A stretch of 64,000 nt of DNA from Bacteroidia bacterium (GCA_022072225.1 JAJVIC010000001.1:186001-250000), one strand, 5' to 3'; shown: positions 9,098 through 18,835, numbered from the stretch's first letter. The notes: generated from the sequence alone by a model not told the origin. A program made the numbers and translations.

Positions 9098-10027
9098 GTG
9101 GTAAAAAAATGGAGCCTTGTTTTAATTCTCTCGTTTTCGCTGGTGTTTGCTCATGCGCAAAACGACAGCACCGGTTTTTGGGTGCCTGCTAAAACATTAA
9201 ACAAAAAGCGCTTCAACGGGTTGATGATAGGTTCGGCATCGCTTTATGCAGTCTCCATGGTTGGCTTGTATGCCGCATGGTATAAGGATTATCCGCTTAC
9301 CGGTTTTCATTTTTTTAACGACAACGCAGAATGGAATCAGATTGATAAATGCGGACATCTTACAGCTTCGTATCACATTGGTAAATATTGCAGCGATGCA
9401 TATCGCTGGAGCGGATTGGAACGCAAAAAGGCAATATGGCTGGGCGGCAGCATGGGTTCGGTATTTCTTACAACGATTGAAATTTTTGATGGTTTCTCGG
9501 CTGAATACGGTGCCTCGTGGGGCGATTTGATTGCCAACACAGCCGGTTCACTGGCAGTAATAGGACAGGAGTTGGCTTGGGATGAACAGCGCATAATTCT
9601 GCGCTACGGTTTTATGGATTCGCCCGGATGGAAATACCGCCCGAACTTGCTCGGCAGTAATATTGGCGAGCGTTTGCTGAAAGATTACAACAGCTACACG
9701 ATGTGGGTTTCCTTCAATATTCATTCGTTTTTACCTGAAACATCGCGTTTCCCGCGCTGGCTGAATGTGGCTTTTGGTTATGGTGCAAACGGTATGCTGG
9801 GTGCACATGATAATCCATCTGAATACAATGGGAAATCTCTGCCTGAGATGGAACGCTATCGCCAATATTATTTCTCATTAGATGTGCAGCTAAGTAAAAT
9901 ACGCACACGGTCCAAAGCACTGAAATTGATTTTCTCTGCTTTTGATATTGTGAAATTTCCTTTTCCCGCGCTTGAATATAACAGGGTGCATGGTTTTACT
10001 TTTTATTACCCGTTTAAAAAGTATTGA
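9098..10027 (+). CDS. DUF2279 family periplasmic/outer-membrane protein
   Basis: A 309-residue protein beginning at GTG with signal peptide VVKKWSLVLILSFSLVFAHA. The core around residues 80-150 contains DKCGHLTASYHIGKY and EYGASWGDLIANTAGS, matching DUF2279, whose role is unknown. The second half is rich in aromatic, beta-type segments (PRWLNVAFGYGANGMLG) and may be barrel-like. No in-frame ATG exists near the N-terminus, so GTG is the likely start. The gene lies between the TonB receptor and the Smr gene, whose ATG directly abuts this stop codon. Confidence 0.85.
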   Translation: MVKKWSLVLILSFSLVFAHAQNDSTGFWVPAKTLNKKRFNGLMIGSASLYAVSMVGLYAAWYKDYPLTGFHFFNDNAEWNQIDKCGHLTASYHIGKYCSDAYRWSGLERKKAIWLGGSMGSVFLTTIEIFDGFSAEYGASWGDLIANTAGSLAVIGQELAWDEQRIILRYGFMDSPGWKYRPNLLGSNIGERLLKDYNSYTMWVSFNIHSFLPETSRFPRWLNVAFGYGANGMLGAHDNPSEYNGKSLPEMERYRQYYFSLDVQLSKIRTRSKALKLIFSAFDIVKFPFPALEYNRVHGFTFYYPFKKY

Positions 10028-10615
10028 ATGAAATTCAGTATTGGTGATAAAGTGAGTTTTCTGAATGAACCCGGAGGTGGAACTATCACTGCTTTCAAGG
10101 GTCGTGCTATTGCCATTGTAAGAATGGACGATGGATTAGAAATACCTTTTCCGGTTGAGCAATTAGTACCTAAAAGCCGGCAAAACGAAAAGTTCAACGA
10201 AGCAGCAAAGAAGATTGAACTGCCTAAAATCGAACCTGATATTTTTCTGAATGAGGTAAAAAAGATACCTGTTGAAAAAATCATAAGAGAAAAGGAAAAT
10301 ACCCTGCCTAAGAAAATATCAAAGGCACGAACTCCAATAGAAGACGAGGTGGATTTGCATATTGAAAACTTATTGCCTTCTCACCGGGGCATGAGCAATG
10401 CCGAAATTATTGATGTGCAGTTGCGCCATTTTACCAAGGCGTTAGACAATGCAATACGCAATAATTATTACAAGATTGTATTTATACACGGTGTAGGAAA
10501 AGGTCGCCTGCGGGAAGAAATTGTTGCTATTCTTAAAACCTACAGTGGTGTTACCTTCCGCTATGCGTCCTACGAAAAATACGGATGGGGAGCAACAGAG
10601 GTTCTTCTTAAGTAG
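10028..10615 (+). CDS. Smr-domain protein with DUF2027-like N-terminus
   Basis: A 195-residue protein. The N-terminal 55 residues (FSIGDKVSFLNEPGGGTITA) form an SH3-like module seen in DUF2027 proteins. The C-terminal 85 residues form a Smr domain, with DLHIENL and the conserved HGVGKGRLREEI loop. Smr domains bind or cleave nucleic acids. DUF2027-Smr proteins I know of are longer (roughly 340 residues) because they carry a middle domain; here it is replaced by a short charged linker, so this is a compact variant. It starts on the base after the previous stop codon. Confidence 0.88.
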   Translation: MKFSIGDKVSFLNEPGGGTITAFKGRAIAIVRMDDGLEIPFPVEQLVPKSRQNEKFNEAAKKIELPKIEPDIFLNEVKKIPVEKIIREKENTLPKKISKARTPIEDEVDLHIENLLPSHRGMSNAEIIDVQLRHFTKALDNAIRNNYYKIVFIHGVGKGRLREEIVAILKTYSGVTFRYASYEKYGWGATEVLLK

Positions 10616-10620
10616 AAAAT

Positions 10621-11214
10621 TTATTTAAACTTTTCGTCCGCCACAGCGCAGGGCATTATGTAAGAAATAGTCTGGCTGAACAGCAGTTTACCTGTTTTTT
10701 CTTTAATAATTAATTGTACAGGAATGCCGCCCTGATGCAGGTTGTCGCAAACGCTAAGCAGCGATGATTGCATTACTTCAGGGAAATCTTTGATATGCAA
10801 ATCTGCATCATCTGCCATCCAGACTTCTGCTACATTATTACCGCTTTCAATTGTGTATTTTATGCAGAGAAATTCATTCAGCATTTTGTTGCCTTCTTTG
10901 TTCAGCAGTTTGTAAACTGTAAAATCATAATCCGGTTTTTTCATTCCGCTGGCGGGAATACTCACTCTTCCTCGCTCATTAATCATTTCCAACTTACCCT
11001 CTTTGCTAAGCAGGCTGTAGTTCCCGCTTGCACTGGTTCCGCTATTTACGTAGCTGAGCAGGTGCTGCCCGTTTTTCATGTACCAGGTAATGTCTGATGT
11101 TTCTTTGGTAGTGCCATTTTCGCTGCGCAATACAATTTTGCCTTCAAACGTACCTTGCGCAACTGATTGAAAAATTGTGAAGATTGTAAAGGTTAAAAAG
11201 ATTATATTTTTCAT
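10621..11214 (-). CDS. Secreted DUF4412-like protein
   Basis: A 197-residue exported protein with signal peptide MKNIIFLTFTIFTIFQSVAQ. It contains the alternating strand pattern FEGKIVLRSENG, ITWYMKNGQHLLSY and YKLLNKEGNKMLNEF typical of DUF4412-type beta proteins related to LolA-like folds. It is probably periplasmic, with function unknown. It stands alone between the convergent Smr gene and the upstream glycine-rich gene on the same strand (33 bases away). Confidence 0.65.
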   Translation of the reverse strand: MKNIIFLTFTIFTIFQSVAQGTFEGKIVLRSENGTTKETSDITWYMKNGQHLLSYVNSGTSASGNYSLLSKEGKLEMINERGRVSIPASGMKKPDYDFTVYKLLNKEGNKMLNEFLCIKYTIESGNNVAEVWMADDADLHIKDFPEVMQSSLLSVCDNLHQGGIPVQLIIKEKTGKLLFSQTISYIMPCAVADEKFK

Positions 11215-11247
11215 TTTGTTTTATTTTTTGTCGTTTACTTCCGATTA

Positions 11248-12744
11248 CTAATTTCCCACTTGCCCTTTAATAAATGAAGTCTGATACATATTATCAGGAA
11301 TACTTGTGTTAAATCCGTTGCGTTTGATGGCGTAGCCTGCGCTTGCCGGTGTAGCATAAGGAATAGGAATGGGCAGTGCCAGATTAGTTACCACCGGAAT
11401 TTGAACATTACCCACAAAGGGAATATTCACATTCAGGTAGGCAGACAGGTAAATGCTGAAACTGCCTTGTCCGCCCGGGTAGCCGTAGTTACCGCCATCA
11501 CCTGCATCAGCAATTGGTGTAATGGTAATGGTAGCAGGTCCTGCATTAATAGGAACAGGATAGTTGAGGTACCCTCCCGCACCGCCAAGTCCAAGTTGCC
11601 CACCGGTGCCACCCTGCCCGGGATTATAAACCGAGAGGCCAATAACACCGTTAGGTGCATTACCGCCATAACTAACTCCTGCTCCACCTCCACCACCGGC
11701 ACCGATAAAAATTCCGAACGTGATAAAGTCGGCAGGAGGAGGTAAGGTATAGCTAAGATCAAAAGCCATTGCGCTTCCGCCACCGCCACCGCCAAAGATA
11801 AGGCCGTTATTTTGTATCTGTGCATCAATGGTCAGTGAAATGGCATCGCCACCATTTTCACCCACACCTGTAGTAGGAGGGTTAGTAGTAGGGTCATATG
11901 ATTGTCCACCATTACCGCCACGGCCAATGATGCTTCCGTTGTTAACCACCGAAACCAGAGATCCTGGAAACAAATTACCCGTTGTAAACGCTGGAGTGAT
12001 ATTGGTGTCGCTGGTAAGGGTTACTCCATTCATTACTTCTACAGCCACGCATATAGGTTGGTTTTGCGGAGCTGTAGGATTTTGAATAAAAACGTTGGCG
12101 CTGACATCGTATTCGCTTTCGCTGTTAGAAACAGCAACATAATAGCACGGGTCAACCGTAAGCGCGTAGATAAAATTCTGTGTAGTGGTTCCGCACATAG
12201 CAGATATTACAATCGGAAAAGTGCCTGCAGGAGCAAAAGGTGAAGCATAGAACACCACTGAAACTACACCACTCGAAAATTGTGGGTTTGGTGTTATGGT
12301 ATAAGTAATGCCGGAAGGAAGGTTGCCTATAACCGTCAGTGCAATATTTTGCGGAAGTCCGTTGGTTTGTGTAATGGTTAAAGCTGTTTGTGCAGAGTTG
12401 CTGATCAGTCGGTCAATGGTTCCGGCATTGCTGCTTGCAGAAAGAGTAAAGTAGCATCCATCGCAGTCTTCGAGGTAAACGGGCAACCAGCAGGTGCCGT
12501 TAAAATAATCGAGTACGCTGTCGGTAGTGTTATAAACAATAAGCCCGTCAGCAGGGTTTACGATTGCATCTCTGTCGGCTTGCGACATACGTGGCGGCAA
12601 AAAACCCTTGGTTGTTGAAGTAAGGTCAAGTATTGCTGTTACATCAGGTGTAAGGGTTCCTACACCCATGTTGTTTTGGGCATTGACAGTAAAAACTGCT
12701 GAAACCAAAGCAGCAACAGATACTAAGCGGGTAAAAAAATTCAT
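11248..12744 (-). CDS. Secreted glycine-rich surface protein
   Basis: A 498-residue exported protein with signal peptide (MNFFTRLVSVAALVSAVFTVNA). Residues 22-90 carry the module ILDLTSTTKGFLPPRMS followed by GLIVYNTTDS and FNGTCWLPV, common at the N-terminus of Bacteroidota surface and tail-fibre-like proteins. A middle cysteine-bearing region is followed by a glycine-rich half with GGGGGS-type runs. There is no recognisable T9SS domain at the C-terminus. An adhesive or structural surface role is inferred. Confidence 0.7.
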   Translation of the reverse strand: MNFFTRLVSVAALVSAVFTVNAQNNMGVGTLTPDVTAILDLTSTTKGFLPPRMSQADRDAIVNPADGLIVYNTTDSVLDYFNGTCWLPVYLEDCDGCYFTLSASSNAGTIDRLISNSAQTALTITQTNGLPQNIALTVIGNLPSGITYTITPNPQFSSGVVSVVFYASPFAPAGTFPIVISAMCGTTTQNFIYALTVDPCYYVAVSNSESEYDVSANVFIQNPTAPQNQPICVAVEVMNGVTLTSDTNITPAFTTGNLFPGSLVSVVNNGSIIGRGGNGGQSYDPTTNPPTTGVGENGGDAISLTIDAQIQNNGLIFGGGGGGSAMAFDLSYTLPPPADFITFGIFIGAGGGGGAGVSYGGNAPNGVIGLSVYNPGQGGTGGQLGLGGAGGYLNYPVPINAGPATITITPIADAGDGGNYGYPGGQGSFSIYLSAYLNVNIPFVGNVQIPVVTNLALPIPIPYATPASAGYAIKRNGFNTSIPDNMYQTSFIKGQVGN

Positions 12745-12869
12745 TGTCTAATGGGTATACTTTTATAGGTCTGCAAAATTGCCAATAATATCCTGAATAG
12801 CAAGTAATATGCTGTTATTTTTTCATGAACAAAAAACTTTATATTCGTTGCTGCTAAAAAAGGTTCCCA

Positions 12870-14660
12870 ATGAAAAAAATATTCGTTCTCTGCATCTCGC
12901 TCTCTTATGTCCTTACATCTGTTGCACAGAATATTCTCTTTGGTCCTGTTACCGGTGCGGTAACACATGCGTCTGCTCGTGTCTTTGTTCGCAGCAATCA
13001 GGCAGGTGAGGTACAGATACAGTTAGACACAGATCAGAACTTTACTAATCCGCCCACATTTGCCGACAGCATCCGTACGCTCAAAGATACAAGTACCATC
13101 ATAAGCGTTAACGGGCTTCAGCCCTCAACTGTTTATTATTGCCGCTATTTTATCAATCAGCAGCAAGACACAATTGAATCATCATTTAAAACATTTCCAC
13201 AGCCCGGATCGGCAACCGATTTTTCTTTTGCCTTTGGCTCTTGCATGAAGGGCGCTGATATGACACCGCTTTTTAATGTTATGAGCAGTCATCAGCCCGA
13301 TTTATTTATTCAGTTGGGCGATTTCACATATCCCGATGCAGAAGATGATTTCTCGCAACAGTTTGATTTGGTTACTGCATCTTATCATGCTAAGTATTCA
13401 TATCCGGGAATTATTCCCGTTTTGCGAACTACTCCTATCGCGTATGTTTATGACGATCATGATTATGCCGACAATAATACATCCAGAAATACTCAGGCAT
13501 TGGACGGTACATACACCGGCCCGAACGGGTTGGAAACTGTTTTAATGGACGTGCCACTCGGTTCGGATGAGCGTGCCAACTCCATCAATGGCTGGCTGGA
13601 TTATTTTCCGGGATACAATGCGGTTGATACCTCAGAAGGTTTGTATCATAGTTTTAAAATAGGAAATGCTGAGTTCTTTTTTCTTGACAACCGCAGCGCA
13701 CGATCGCCCAACAACGAAGCCTTTTTTTATGACAGCACCGATGTGAGTTTTCCATGGGAATTTTCACCGCCTCCCGGACACACTATTCTGGGTGCGGAAC
13801 AAATGCAATGGTTGTTAAACGGATTGGCAAGTTCTACTGCAAAGTGGAAGTTTCTTTTATCGGGAACTACTTTTAATAAAGCATTGAAACGCATCATAAC
13901 TGTGGGCTTGGGCTTTCAGCGCAATACACTGAATATTGGAGGAAGCGGTGGCAGCGGAATGACTATGGCAACAGGCTTTGCAGATGGCTGGCCCGGTTTT
14001 CCGGCCGATCAGGATACACTGATAAACTTTATCCGCATCAACAATATCCGCAATGTTATTTTGCTTTCTGGCGACACACATACTTCGGCAATGGATGATG
14101 GAACCAATTCGGGAATTCCTGAATTCAATTCTTCCTGTATGGGTGTTGATGAAAGTAAAATACGATTATATCACATCATGGATTCTGTAGGTTCATTAAT
14201 AGGGCAGCCGCCTGTACTTGACTCACTTTGGAATAAAGGCGGCAGCGGATTGGGTAATACTAATTTTAAAAACAGTTTCGGAAAAGTAGAAGTGTTCGGA
14301 AATGATTCTGTCCGCATGTGTATTGTTGACAGAGAAGGCACTGTTTTCAATTGTTGGACCTTTGAAGATGGTTTTATTGCCGGAGTAAAAGAAACGTCAG
14401 TCACTATGAAATACAACTTCATGGAAGTTTATCCCAATCCTGCATCATCAGAGATAACAATACAGTTTAATAATTTTAAACCCGATGCAAATTACTTGTT
14501 TACGCTGTATGATATTTCTGGAAAAGCGATATTCGCAAAAACTGATATAATAACAAGCATCTTTACTGTAAATATTTCAAAACTGCCTGCAGGTAATTAT
14601 TTATGCACACTTACTGAAGACGGTATGGAAAAAGGCAACACAACGGTTGTTATTAAATAA
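12870..14660 (+). CDS. PhoD-like metallophosphatase with T9SS sorting domain
   Basis: A 596-residue secreted enzyme. After the signal peptide comes a fibronectin-like N-terminal domain (ASARVFVRSNQAGEVQIQLD), then the PhoD-type phosphatase fold with FGSCMKG (about 121-127), LGDFTYPD, YVYDDHDYADNN, LLSGTTFN and LLSGDTHTS. These motifs place metal ligands in the pattern of alkaline phosphatase D, a phosphodiesterase/monoesterase. The last 80 residues are a type A T9SS sorting domain (EVYPNPASSEITIQF, then LPAGNYLC), so it is likely secreted or surface-attached. TATATTCG at 12840-12847 differs from the -7 consensus by one base. Confidence 0.9.
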   Translation: MKKIFVLCISLSYVLTSVAQNILFGPVTGAVTHASARVFVRSNQAGEVQIQLDTDQNFTNPPTFADSIRTLKDTSTIISVNGLQPSTVYYCRYFINQQQDTIESSFKTFPQPGSATDFSFAFGSCMKGADMTPLFNVMSSHQPDLFIQLGDFTYPDAEDDFSQQFDLVTASYHAKYSYPGIIPVLRTTPIAYVYDDHDYADNNTSRNTQALDGTYTGPNGLETVLMDVPLGSDERANSINGWLDYFPGYNAVDTSEGLYHSFKIGNAEFFFLDNRSARSPNNEAFFYDSTDVSFPWEFSPPPGHTILGAEQMQWLLNGLASSTAKWKFLLSGTTFNKALKRIITVGLGFQRNTLNIGGSGGSGMTMATGFADGWPGFPADQDTLINFIRINNIRNVILLSGDTHTSAMDDGTNSGIPEFNSSCMGVDESKIRLYHIMDSVGSLIGQPPVLDSLWNKGGSGLGNTNFKNSFGKVEVFGNDSVRMCIVDREGTVFNCWTFEDGFIAGVKETSVTMKYNFMEVYPNPASSEITIQFNNFKPDANYLFTLYDISGKAIFAKTDIITSIFTVNISKLPAGNYLCTLTEDGMEKGNTTVVIK

Positions 14661-14684
14661 TTATTTTCGCGGCTTCTATTGAAA

Positions 14685-15242
14685 ATGACATTAAGATTTG
14701 TTGCATTTATTTTTCTGTTCAGTTGTTTCACCCCAGCACACGCTGATATTGGTGAGACATACGATATGCTAAATAAGCGTGAGCAACTGCTTAAAGAAAA
14801 CGAACACCTGCTCAACGGAAGAAATATTGACAGCCTTAACGCTGCTGAAAATAGCCGCTACATTGAGAATATGCACATTATCCGCCTGATGGACGAAGAT
14901 ATTTTTAAAAGCCAGAAAGAAACAATTGACAGGCTCAGCGGCACTTCGGGTTACGAGCAATACGTGAATAAATCAATTGCCTTGTTTTGTTTTTTATTGG
15001 CGGTATTGCTGGCTTTAAGCCTCTACATGATTTACCTGATGAATAATAAACTGAATAGATTTGCAGGTGAAGAAACATCTCTTTCCGCAAGGGCAAGCGA
15101 ATTGTTTTCAGTTATTCTGCTAAACTTTCAACCTGCCAAAGCAGGAAGTAAAGATGTTGCCGTAAATCGCCTTATTATTCTCGGAATGGTGTTTATGTTT
15201 ATCTCATTCCTCGGCTATCTGTTGAAAACGCTGGGTGTTTAA
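14685..15242 (+). CDS. Exported or membrane protein with coiled-coil segment, unknown
   Basis: A 185-residue protein. The ATG at 14685 begins a signal-like segment (MTLRFVAFIFLFSCFTPAHA). A charged, probably coiled-coil stretch (about residues 22-85, DMLNKREQLLKENEHLLNG) is followed by a transmembrane helix (about 95-118), a loop and a second C-terminal helix. No family is recognised. The gene follows the PhoD-like gene by 24 bases and may be co-transcribed. Confidence 0.6.
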   Translation: MTLRFVAFIFLFSCFTPAHADIGETYDMLNKREQLLKENEHLLNGRNIDSLNAAENSRYIENMHIIRLMDEDIFKSQKETIDRLSGTSGYEQYVNKSIALFCFLLAVLLALSLYMIYLMNNKLNRFAGEETSLSARASELFSVILLNFQPAKAGSKDVAVNRLIILGMVFMFISFLGYLLKTLGV

Positions 15243-15280
15243 TGCCTCCATGAACCTCTGTGCTCTCCGTGCCACCGTGG

Positions 15281-16756
15281 TTAATTTATTTCCTCCAGAA
15301 ACTCAAAAATCTTCACCATCGCCAGCGTATCTAATTTGCAATAAGCAATAAGGTTGTCGCGCAGTTCTGCAATTTTAAAAATATCGGTTTCGGTTTGCAG
15401 TTGTTCAAAAGCGCCCATAGCCATGGTGCCATCGCTGATAGCTAAATCCTTGTGATTAAAATCAGGAAACAGTGCCGGCAAGACATTTTTAATGGAGTGA
15501 GAGCCTTTCATCATAGGATGATAATAGTGCCGCTTTTGAAAGGGTTCCATCAGGTCAATCATAATAGCCAAACGTTTTTCTATTTCAGATTTTAGTTCGG
15601 GAAAATCATTTCCCAATCTTGCAATCACAGAACTTTCAAAGGTGCGGTTGTAAACCAGAATACAGGCGGCATCTTTAGTGCTTTCCAGAAAATGGGTAAT
15701 AAACTCTTTGCGCGGGTCAGTACCTGCTTCGGCTAAAAATTCAGTATGTTGCAATGTGTCAGTTTTTGAATTTTTGTAATGCAGCGAGTATTGAAACGGA
15801 ATATGCTGAAACGGGCTAGTGTCTTCAAACATAGGTACAGCAGGCATAAACGTTTCAATGTCGAAGAAGTAAAGCGGATACTTAATCGTTAAAAGAAACT
15901 TTGCTAGTTCGGTTTTGTCAATCAGTTCTTTTCCCGAATTGGTAGCATCTACCTGTATGCGCTGATTTTTCTCAAGCGAATAATCAGCCGGCACGTCACT
16001 TATTTTTACAAAGCCATTGTTAAACAGTTCAAACTGTTTTTCTCTGCTCATCCCTGCCAGTTCAAATACTGAGTTTGGCGGTATGTTTTTCCAGCATTGT
16101 CCCATAAAATCACAGGTGTAAGGCTCAAAGCAGTGTTTGCCTATTTTAATATCGGGTGCAACGGTGAGCGATGAAATTTTTTTCAGTTCGTGCACTTTTT
16201 CAGCAATCATTGCCTGATTTTTTTTACACTCGCTCAACAGCGAAACAGCAGTAAATAGTTTTTCGGGTTCTATCTTTCCCTTTCTTACATAGTGGTTGTT
16301 AAGGTGTAGAATTAAGAAGTCGGCAAGTTCAATACCTGCGTTTTTGATAACATAGTATTGCAGCGAAGCATCTAAACGATAAACATCGCTTATGCGTGTT
16401 GAACTTTTTACTTCATAAGCAAACCATTGTCCATCGCGTTTTACCAGTATATCAACGGCAGCCAACACTTCATTAAAAATGAATGCGGCTTCGTAAATAA
16501 CCTCAGTTCCGCTCTCAATCAGTTTACGCGTTTTCTTAACCGATTCAGAATATTTGAAAACACTCTCTGGAGTAACATCTACACCGCCCGGAAAAATATC
16601 GTGTGCAATTTTTCCAACATTTATTCCTCTGGAAAAAAGTGCCTGTTGTGAAGCACTTATTGCATCGCGCAGTTTGTAATGATACTTGTAGAGGTAAAGC
16701 GATTTAATACACTGCACCCCGCGAATGAAAGACGATTTGGAAAGTGCGTGAGCCAT
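15281..16756 (-). CDS. DUF2779 family protein
   Basis: A 491-residue protein. The ATG at 16756 (MAHALSKSSFIRGVQCIKSL) overlaps the stop of the NUDIX gene as TAATG, which supports this start. The N-terminal half resembles a PD-(D/E)XK nuclease-like module (AAVDILVKRDGQWFAYEVKS, near residues 110-135), with a cysteine cluster around CFEPYTCDFMGQC. The C-terminal half is DUF2779 (YFFDIETFMPAVP, an RNase H/exonuclease-like DxE pattern). Biochemical function is not established; nucleic-acid processing is inferred from the two folds. Confidence 0.85.
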   Translation of the reverse strand: MAHALSKSSFIRGVQCIKSLYLYKYHYKLRDAISASQQALFSRGINVGKIAHDIFPGGVDVTPESVFKYSESVKKTRKLIESGTEVIYEAAFIFNEVLAAVDILVKRDGQWFAYEVKSSTRISDVYRLDASLQYYVIKNAGIELADFLILHLNNHYVRKGKIEPEKLFTAVSLLSECKKNQAMIAEKVHELKKISSLTVAPDIKIGKHCFEPYTCDFMGQCWKNIPPNSVFELAGMSREKQFELFNNGFVKISDVPADYSLEKNQRIQVDATNSGKELIDKTELAKFLLTIKYPLYFFDIETFMPAVPMFEDTSPFQHIPFQYSLHYKNSKTDTLQHTEFLAEAGTDPRKEFITHFLESTKDAACILVYNRTFESSVIARLGNDFPELKSEIEKRLAIMIDLMEPFQKRHYYHPMMKGSHSIKNVLPALFPDFNHKDLAISDGTMAMGAFEQLQTETDIFKIAELRDNLIAYCKLDTLAMVKIFEFLEEIN

Positions 16757-17385
16757 TACAATTGTTTTATTACCTCCATCATTTCGCTCAGCATCATTGC
16801 CGTTGCGCCCCAAACGGTGTGTCCTTCCACATCATAATAGGGCGCTTCAAATGTCACAAACTCACGGGGCGTAATCATCTTTTTGCCTTTAATGGTTTCA
16901 TTTAGGAAATAGGTGATGGGCACTTCAATTATCTTTTCCACCTCGCGTTCATTTTTTGTCAGCACAGGTTTTCTATCCATTATTCCCACAAACGGAGAAA
17001 CTAAAAAGTTGCTGGGTGGTATGTATAAATTACTAAGGTTTCCTATAAGCTTTATCTCTTTTCTGTTCAATCCTACTTCTTCTTCCGCTTCGCGTAAGGC
17101 TGCGGCAGCAAGACTTTCGTCAGTAGGGTCAAGTTTGCCACCCGGAAAACTTACCTGGCCGCTGTGTACACCATCGTAAGAAGGGCGAAGCGTTAGTATA
17201 GTATTGATTTTGTCTTCGTGCGGATAGAGCAGAATAAGAACAGCGCCTTTTCGTGCTTTACTCAAATCATAAAACTCCATATCACTTGGCAAGCGGAATT
17301 GCGAAGCCATTTTAAACTGCGCTTCCATTCCCGGCAGGGGTTGTTGCAGACGATTTTCAAGTGAATGGGTAAATTGATCGAACAT
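16756..17385 (-). CDS. NUDIX hydrolase, CoA pyrophosphatase-like
   Basis: A 209-residue NUDIX hydrolase with an intact box (from GGKLDPTDES through REAEEEVGL, about residues 80-105), preceded by SFPGG and the upstream motif LILLYPHEDKINTILTLRPS. This pattern is typical of the NudL/YeaB group, which splits coenzyme A into phosphopantetheine and adenosine bisphosphate. The gene is divergent from the transglutaminase gene across 36 bases and coupled to the DUF2779 gene downstream. Confidence 0.88.
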   Translation of the reverse strand: MFDQFTHSLENRLQQPLPGMEAQFKMASQFRLPSDMEFYDLSKARKGAVLILLYPHEDKINTILTLRPSYDGVHSGQVSFPGGKLDPTDESLAAAALREAEEEVGLNRKEIKLIGNLSNLYIPPSNFLVSPFVGIMDRKPVLTKNEREVEKIIEVPITYFLNETIKGKKMITPREFVTFEAPYYDVEGHTVWGATAMMLSEMMEVIKQL

Positions 17386-17405
17386 AATTCTGCGCTAAAA
17401 TACCG

Positions 17406-17413
17406 TATTTTTG
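17406..17413 (+). promoter_or_regulatory. -7 promoter box of the transglutaminase-like gene
   Basis: TATTTTTG is an exact TAnnTTTG, eight bases before the ATG at 17422. This also fixes the gene start downstream of 17413. Confidence 0.55.
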
Positions 17414-17421
17414 CCGCCAAT

Positions 17422-18099
17422 ATGGAAACCAAAGAACAACAGGACTTAGCCGTTTATTTATCACCTGCATATTTTATTGACAGTGATTCGCCCGATGTAA
17501 TTGCCTTTGCAAAAAAGCATACCGAAGGAGCTGCTACAGATATTGAAAAAGCAGTACTACTTTATTATGCTGTTCGTGATGGTTTCTTCTACGACCCTTA
17601 TAATGTTGATTTAAATGCCGAAGCCATGAAAGGCAGCGCAACCTTGAAAAGAGGTTCGGGCTATTGCGGTGAAAAAGCAACGCTGCTTGCAGCGGCTGCA
17701 CGGGCAGTTGGTATTCCGGCACGCCTTGGCTTTGCCAATGTTAAAAATCATTTATCAACTCAAAAGCTGCTGGACCTTTTACGCAGCGATATATTTGTTT
17801 TTCATGGTTTCACTGAATTGTTTCTGAACGGAAAATGGGTGAAAGCAACACCTGCATTTAACAAATCACTCTGCGATAAATTCGGAGTTGCTCCCTTGGA
17901 GTTTGATGGCATCAATGCTTCTATTTTCCATGAGTTTGCAGGCGGTAAAAAGTTTATGGAGTACCTCCATGATTTCGGAACATTTGCTGATGTTCCTCGC
18001 GAACTTTTCATTACTTCATTACAGGAGCATTACCCGCATCTGTTTGATACGAATGATGTGGAGCACCAGAAAATGGGATGGAAGAAGCAGGTATCTTAA
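17422..18099 (+). CDS. Transglutaminase-like domain protein
   Basis: A 225-residue cytoplasmic protein (no signal peptide) with a transglutaminase-like core. The nucleophile region is GSGYCGEKATLLAAAARAVG (Cys82), the candidate histidine lies in FVFHGF (His128), and NGKWVKATPAFN follows. The usual aspartate position of the triad reads as Ala/Thr here, as in many bacterial members, so the activity (protease or amidase-like) is uncertain. The start at 17422 is preferred over the upstream in-frame ATG at 17365, because that start would span the promoter and overlap the divergent NUDIX gene. Confidence 0.85.
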   Translation: METKEQQDLAVYLSPAYFIDSDSPDVIAFAKKHTEGAATDIEKAVLLYYAVRDGFFYDPYNVDLNAEAMKGSATLKRGSGYCGEKATLLAAAARAVGIPARLGFANVKNHLSTQKLLDLLRSDIFVFHGFTELFLNGKWVKATPAFNKSLCDKFGVAPLEFDGINASIFHEFAGGKKFMEYLHDFGTFADVPRELFITSLQEHYPHLFDTNDVEHQKMGWKKQVS

Positions 18100-18728
18100 A
18101 CCCCTTCCTTAACTAAGCGAATGGTTTTAGATTTTGCTCCGTTGCCTTTCAGCGTTACGAAATAAATTCCTTTAGGCAGTTCGGCAACATCAATTCTTCT
18201 TTTGCCGATTGATACAACAGAAAGGCTCTCGATACTGATGCTTTTTATTTGTTTGCCCAAAATATCTGAAATGGAAACCTGAGTATATTCAGGTTGCTCA
18301 TTGCCTTGTTCAATAAACAGTTCGCCCGAAAAAGGGTTTGGATAAAGAGTTGTTATTACATCAGTGTTTAAATCATGAATACCTGTTGAAACACTCGCAA
18401 CAAAACCTCCCACCATTCCCATTCCCTGATGTGGGGTGCACTTGTAGCCATAATTTCCGGCTACAGTTACCTTATAATCAAATTGATTTACTCCGCTTGT
18501 CATTGGCGAGTCCCAGGTTGCAGCTCCGTTAGGAATTGAAACAGAAGTAGTCGTATGTGTGCCGCTTACCCAGGTAAAACGAACAGTGTCATCAACGTTT
18601 ACATTTAAGGTGTTTGGACTGAACTGGAAATTAGAAACACTTACAACATGGATGGTTGCATAAGCATTCATAAAAAGGATGGAAAGCAAAGCTGAAAATC
18701 CTGCGCGAAAAAGTAATTTTTTGTCCAT
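18096..18728 (-). CDS. Cupredoxin (plastocyanin-like) protein with T9SS sorting domain
   Basis: A 210-residue exported protein. The signal peptide is followed by a cupredoxin domain whose type 1 copper ligands are all visible: His58 in SGTHTT, then Cys97, His100 and Met105 in YKCTPHQGMGM. Residues 125-210 form a T9SS type A sorting domain (TLYPNPFSGELFIEQ, then LPKGIYFVTLKG). It probably serves as a secreted or surface-attached electron carrier or copper protein. It overlaps the convergent transglutaminase gene by four bases. Confidence 0.9.
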   Translation of the reverse strand: MDKKLLFRAGFSALLSILFMNAYATIHVVSVSNFQFSPNTLNVNVDDTVRFTWVSGTHTTTSVSIPNGAATWDSPMTSGVNQFDYKVTVAGNYGYKCTPHQGMGMVGGFVASVSTGIHDLNTDVITTLYPNPFSGELFIEQGNEQPEYTQVSISDILGKQIKSISIESLSVVSIGKRRIDVAELPKGIYFVTLKGNGAKSKTIRLVKEGV

Positions 18729-18835
18729 AATAATTCTCTTTTTAGTAAACGTTTTTACGCTGTATGTTGGTTAAAGTTAAGACTTTTTTCTGAAAGAACC
18801 TTATTCTTCTTCTATTTTTACCCCAAATATTGATT

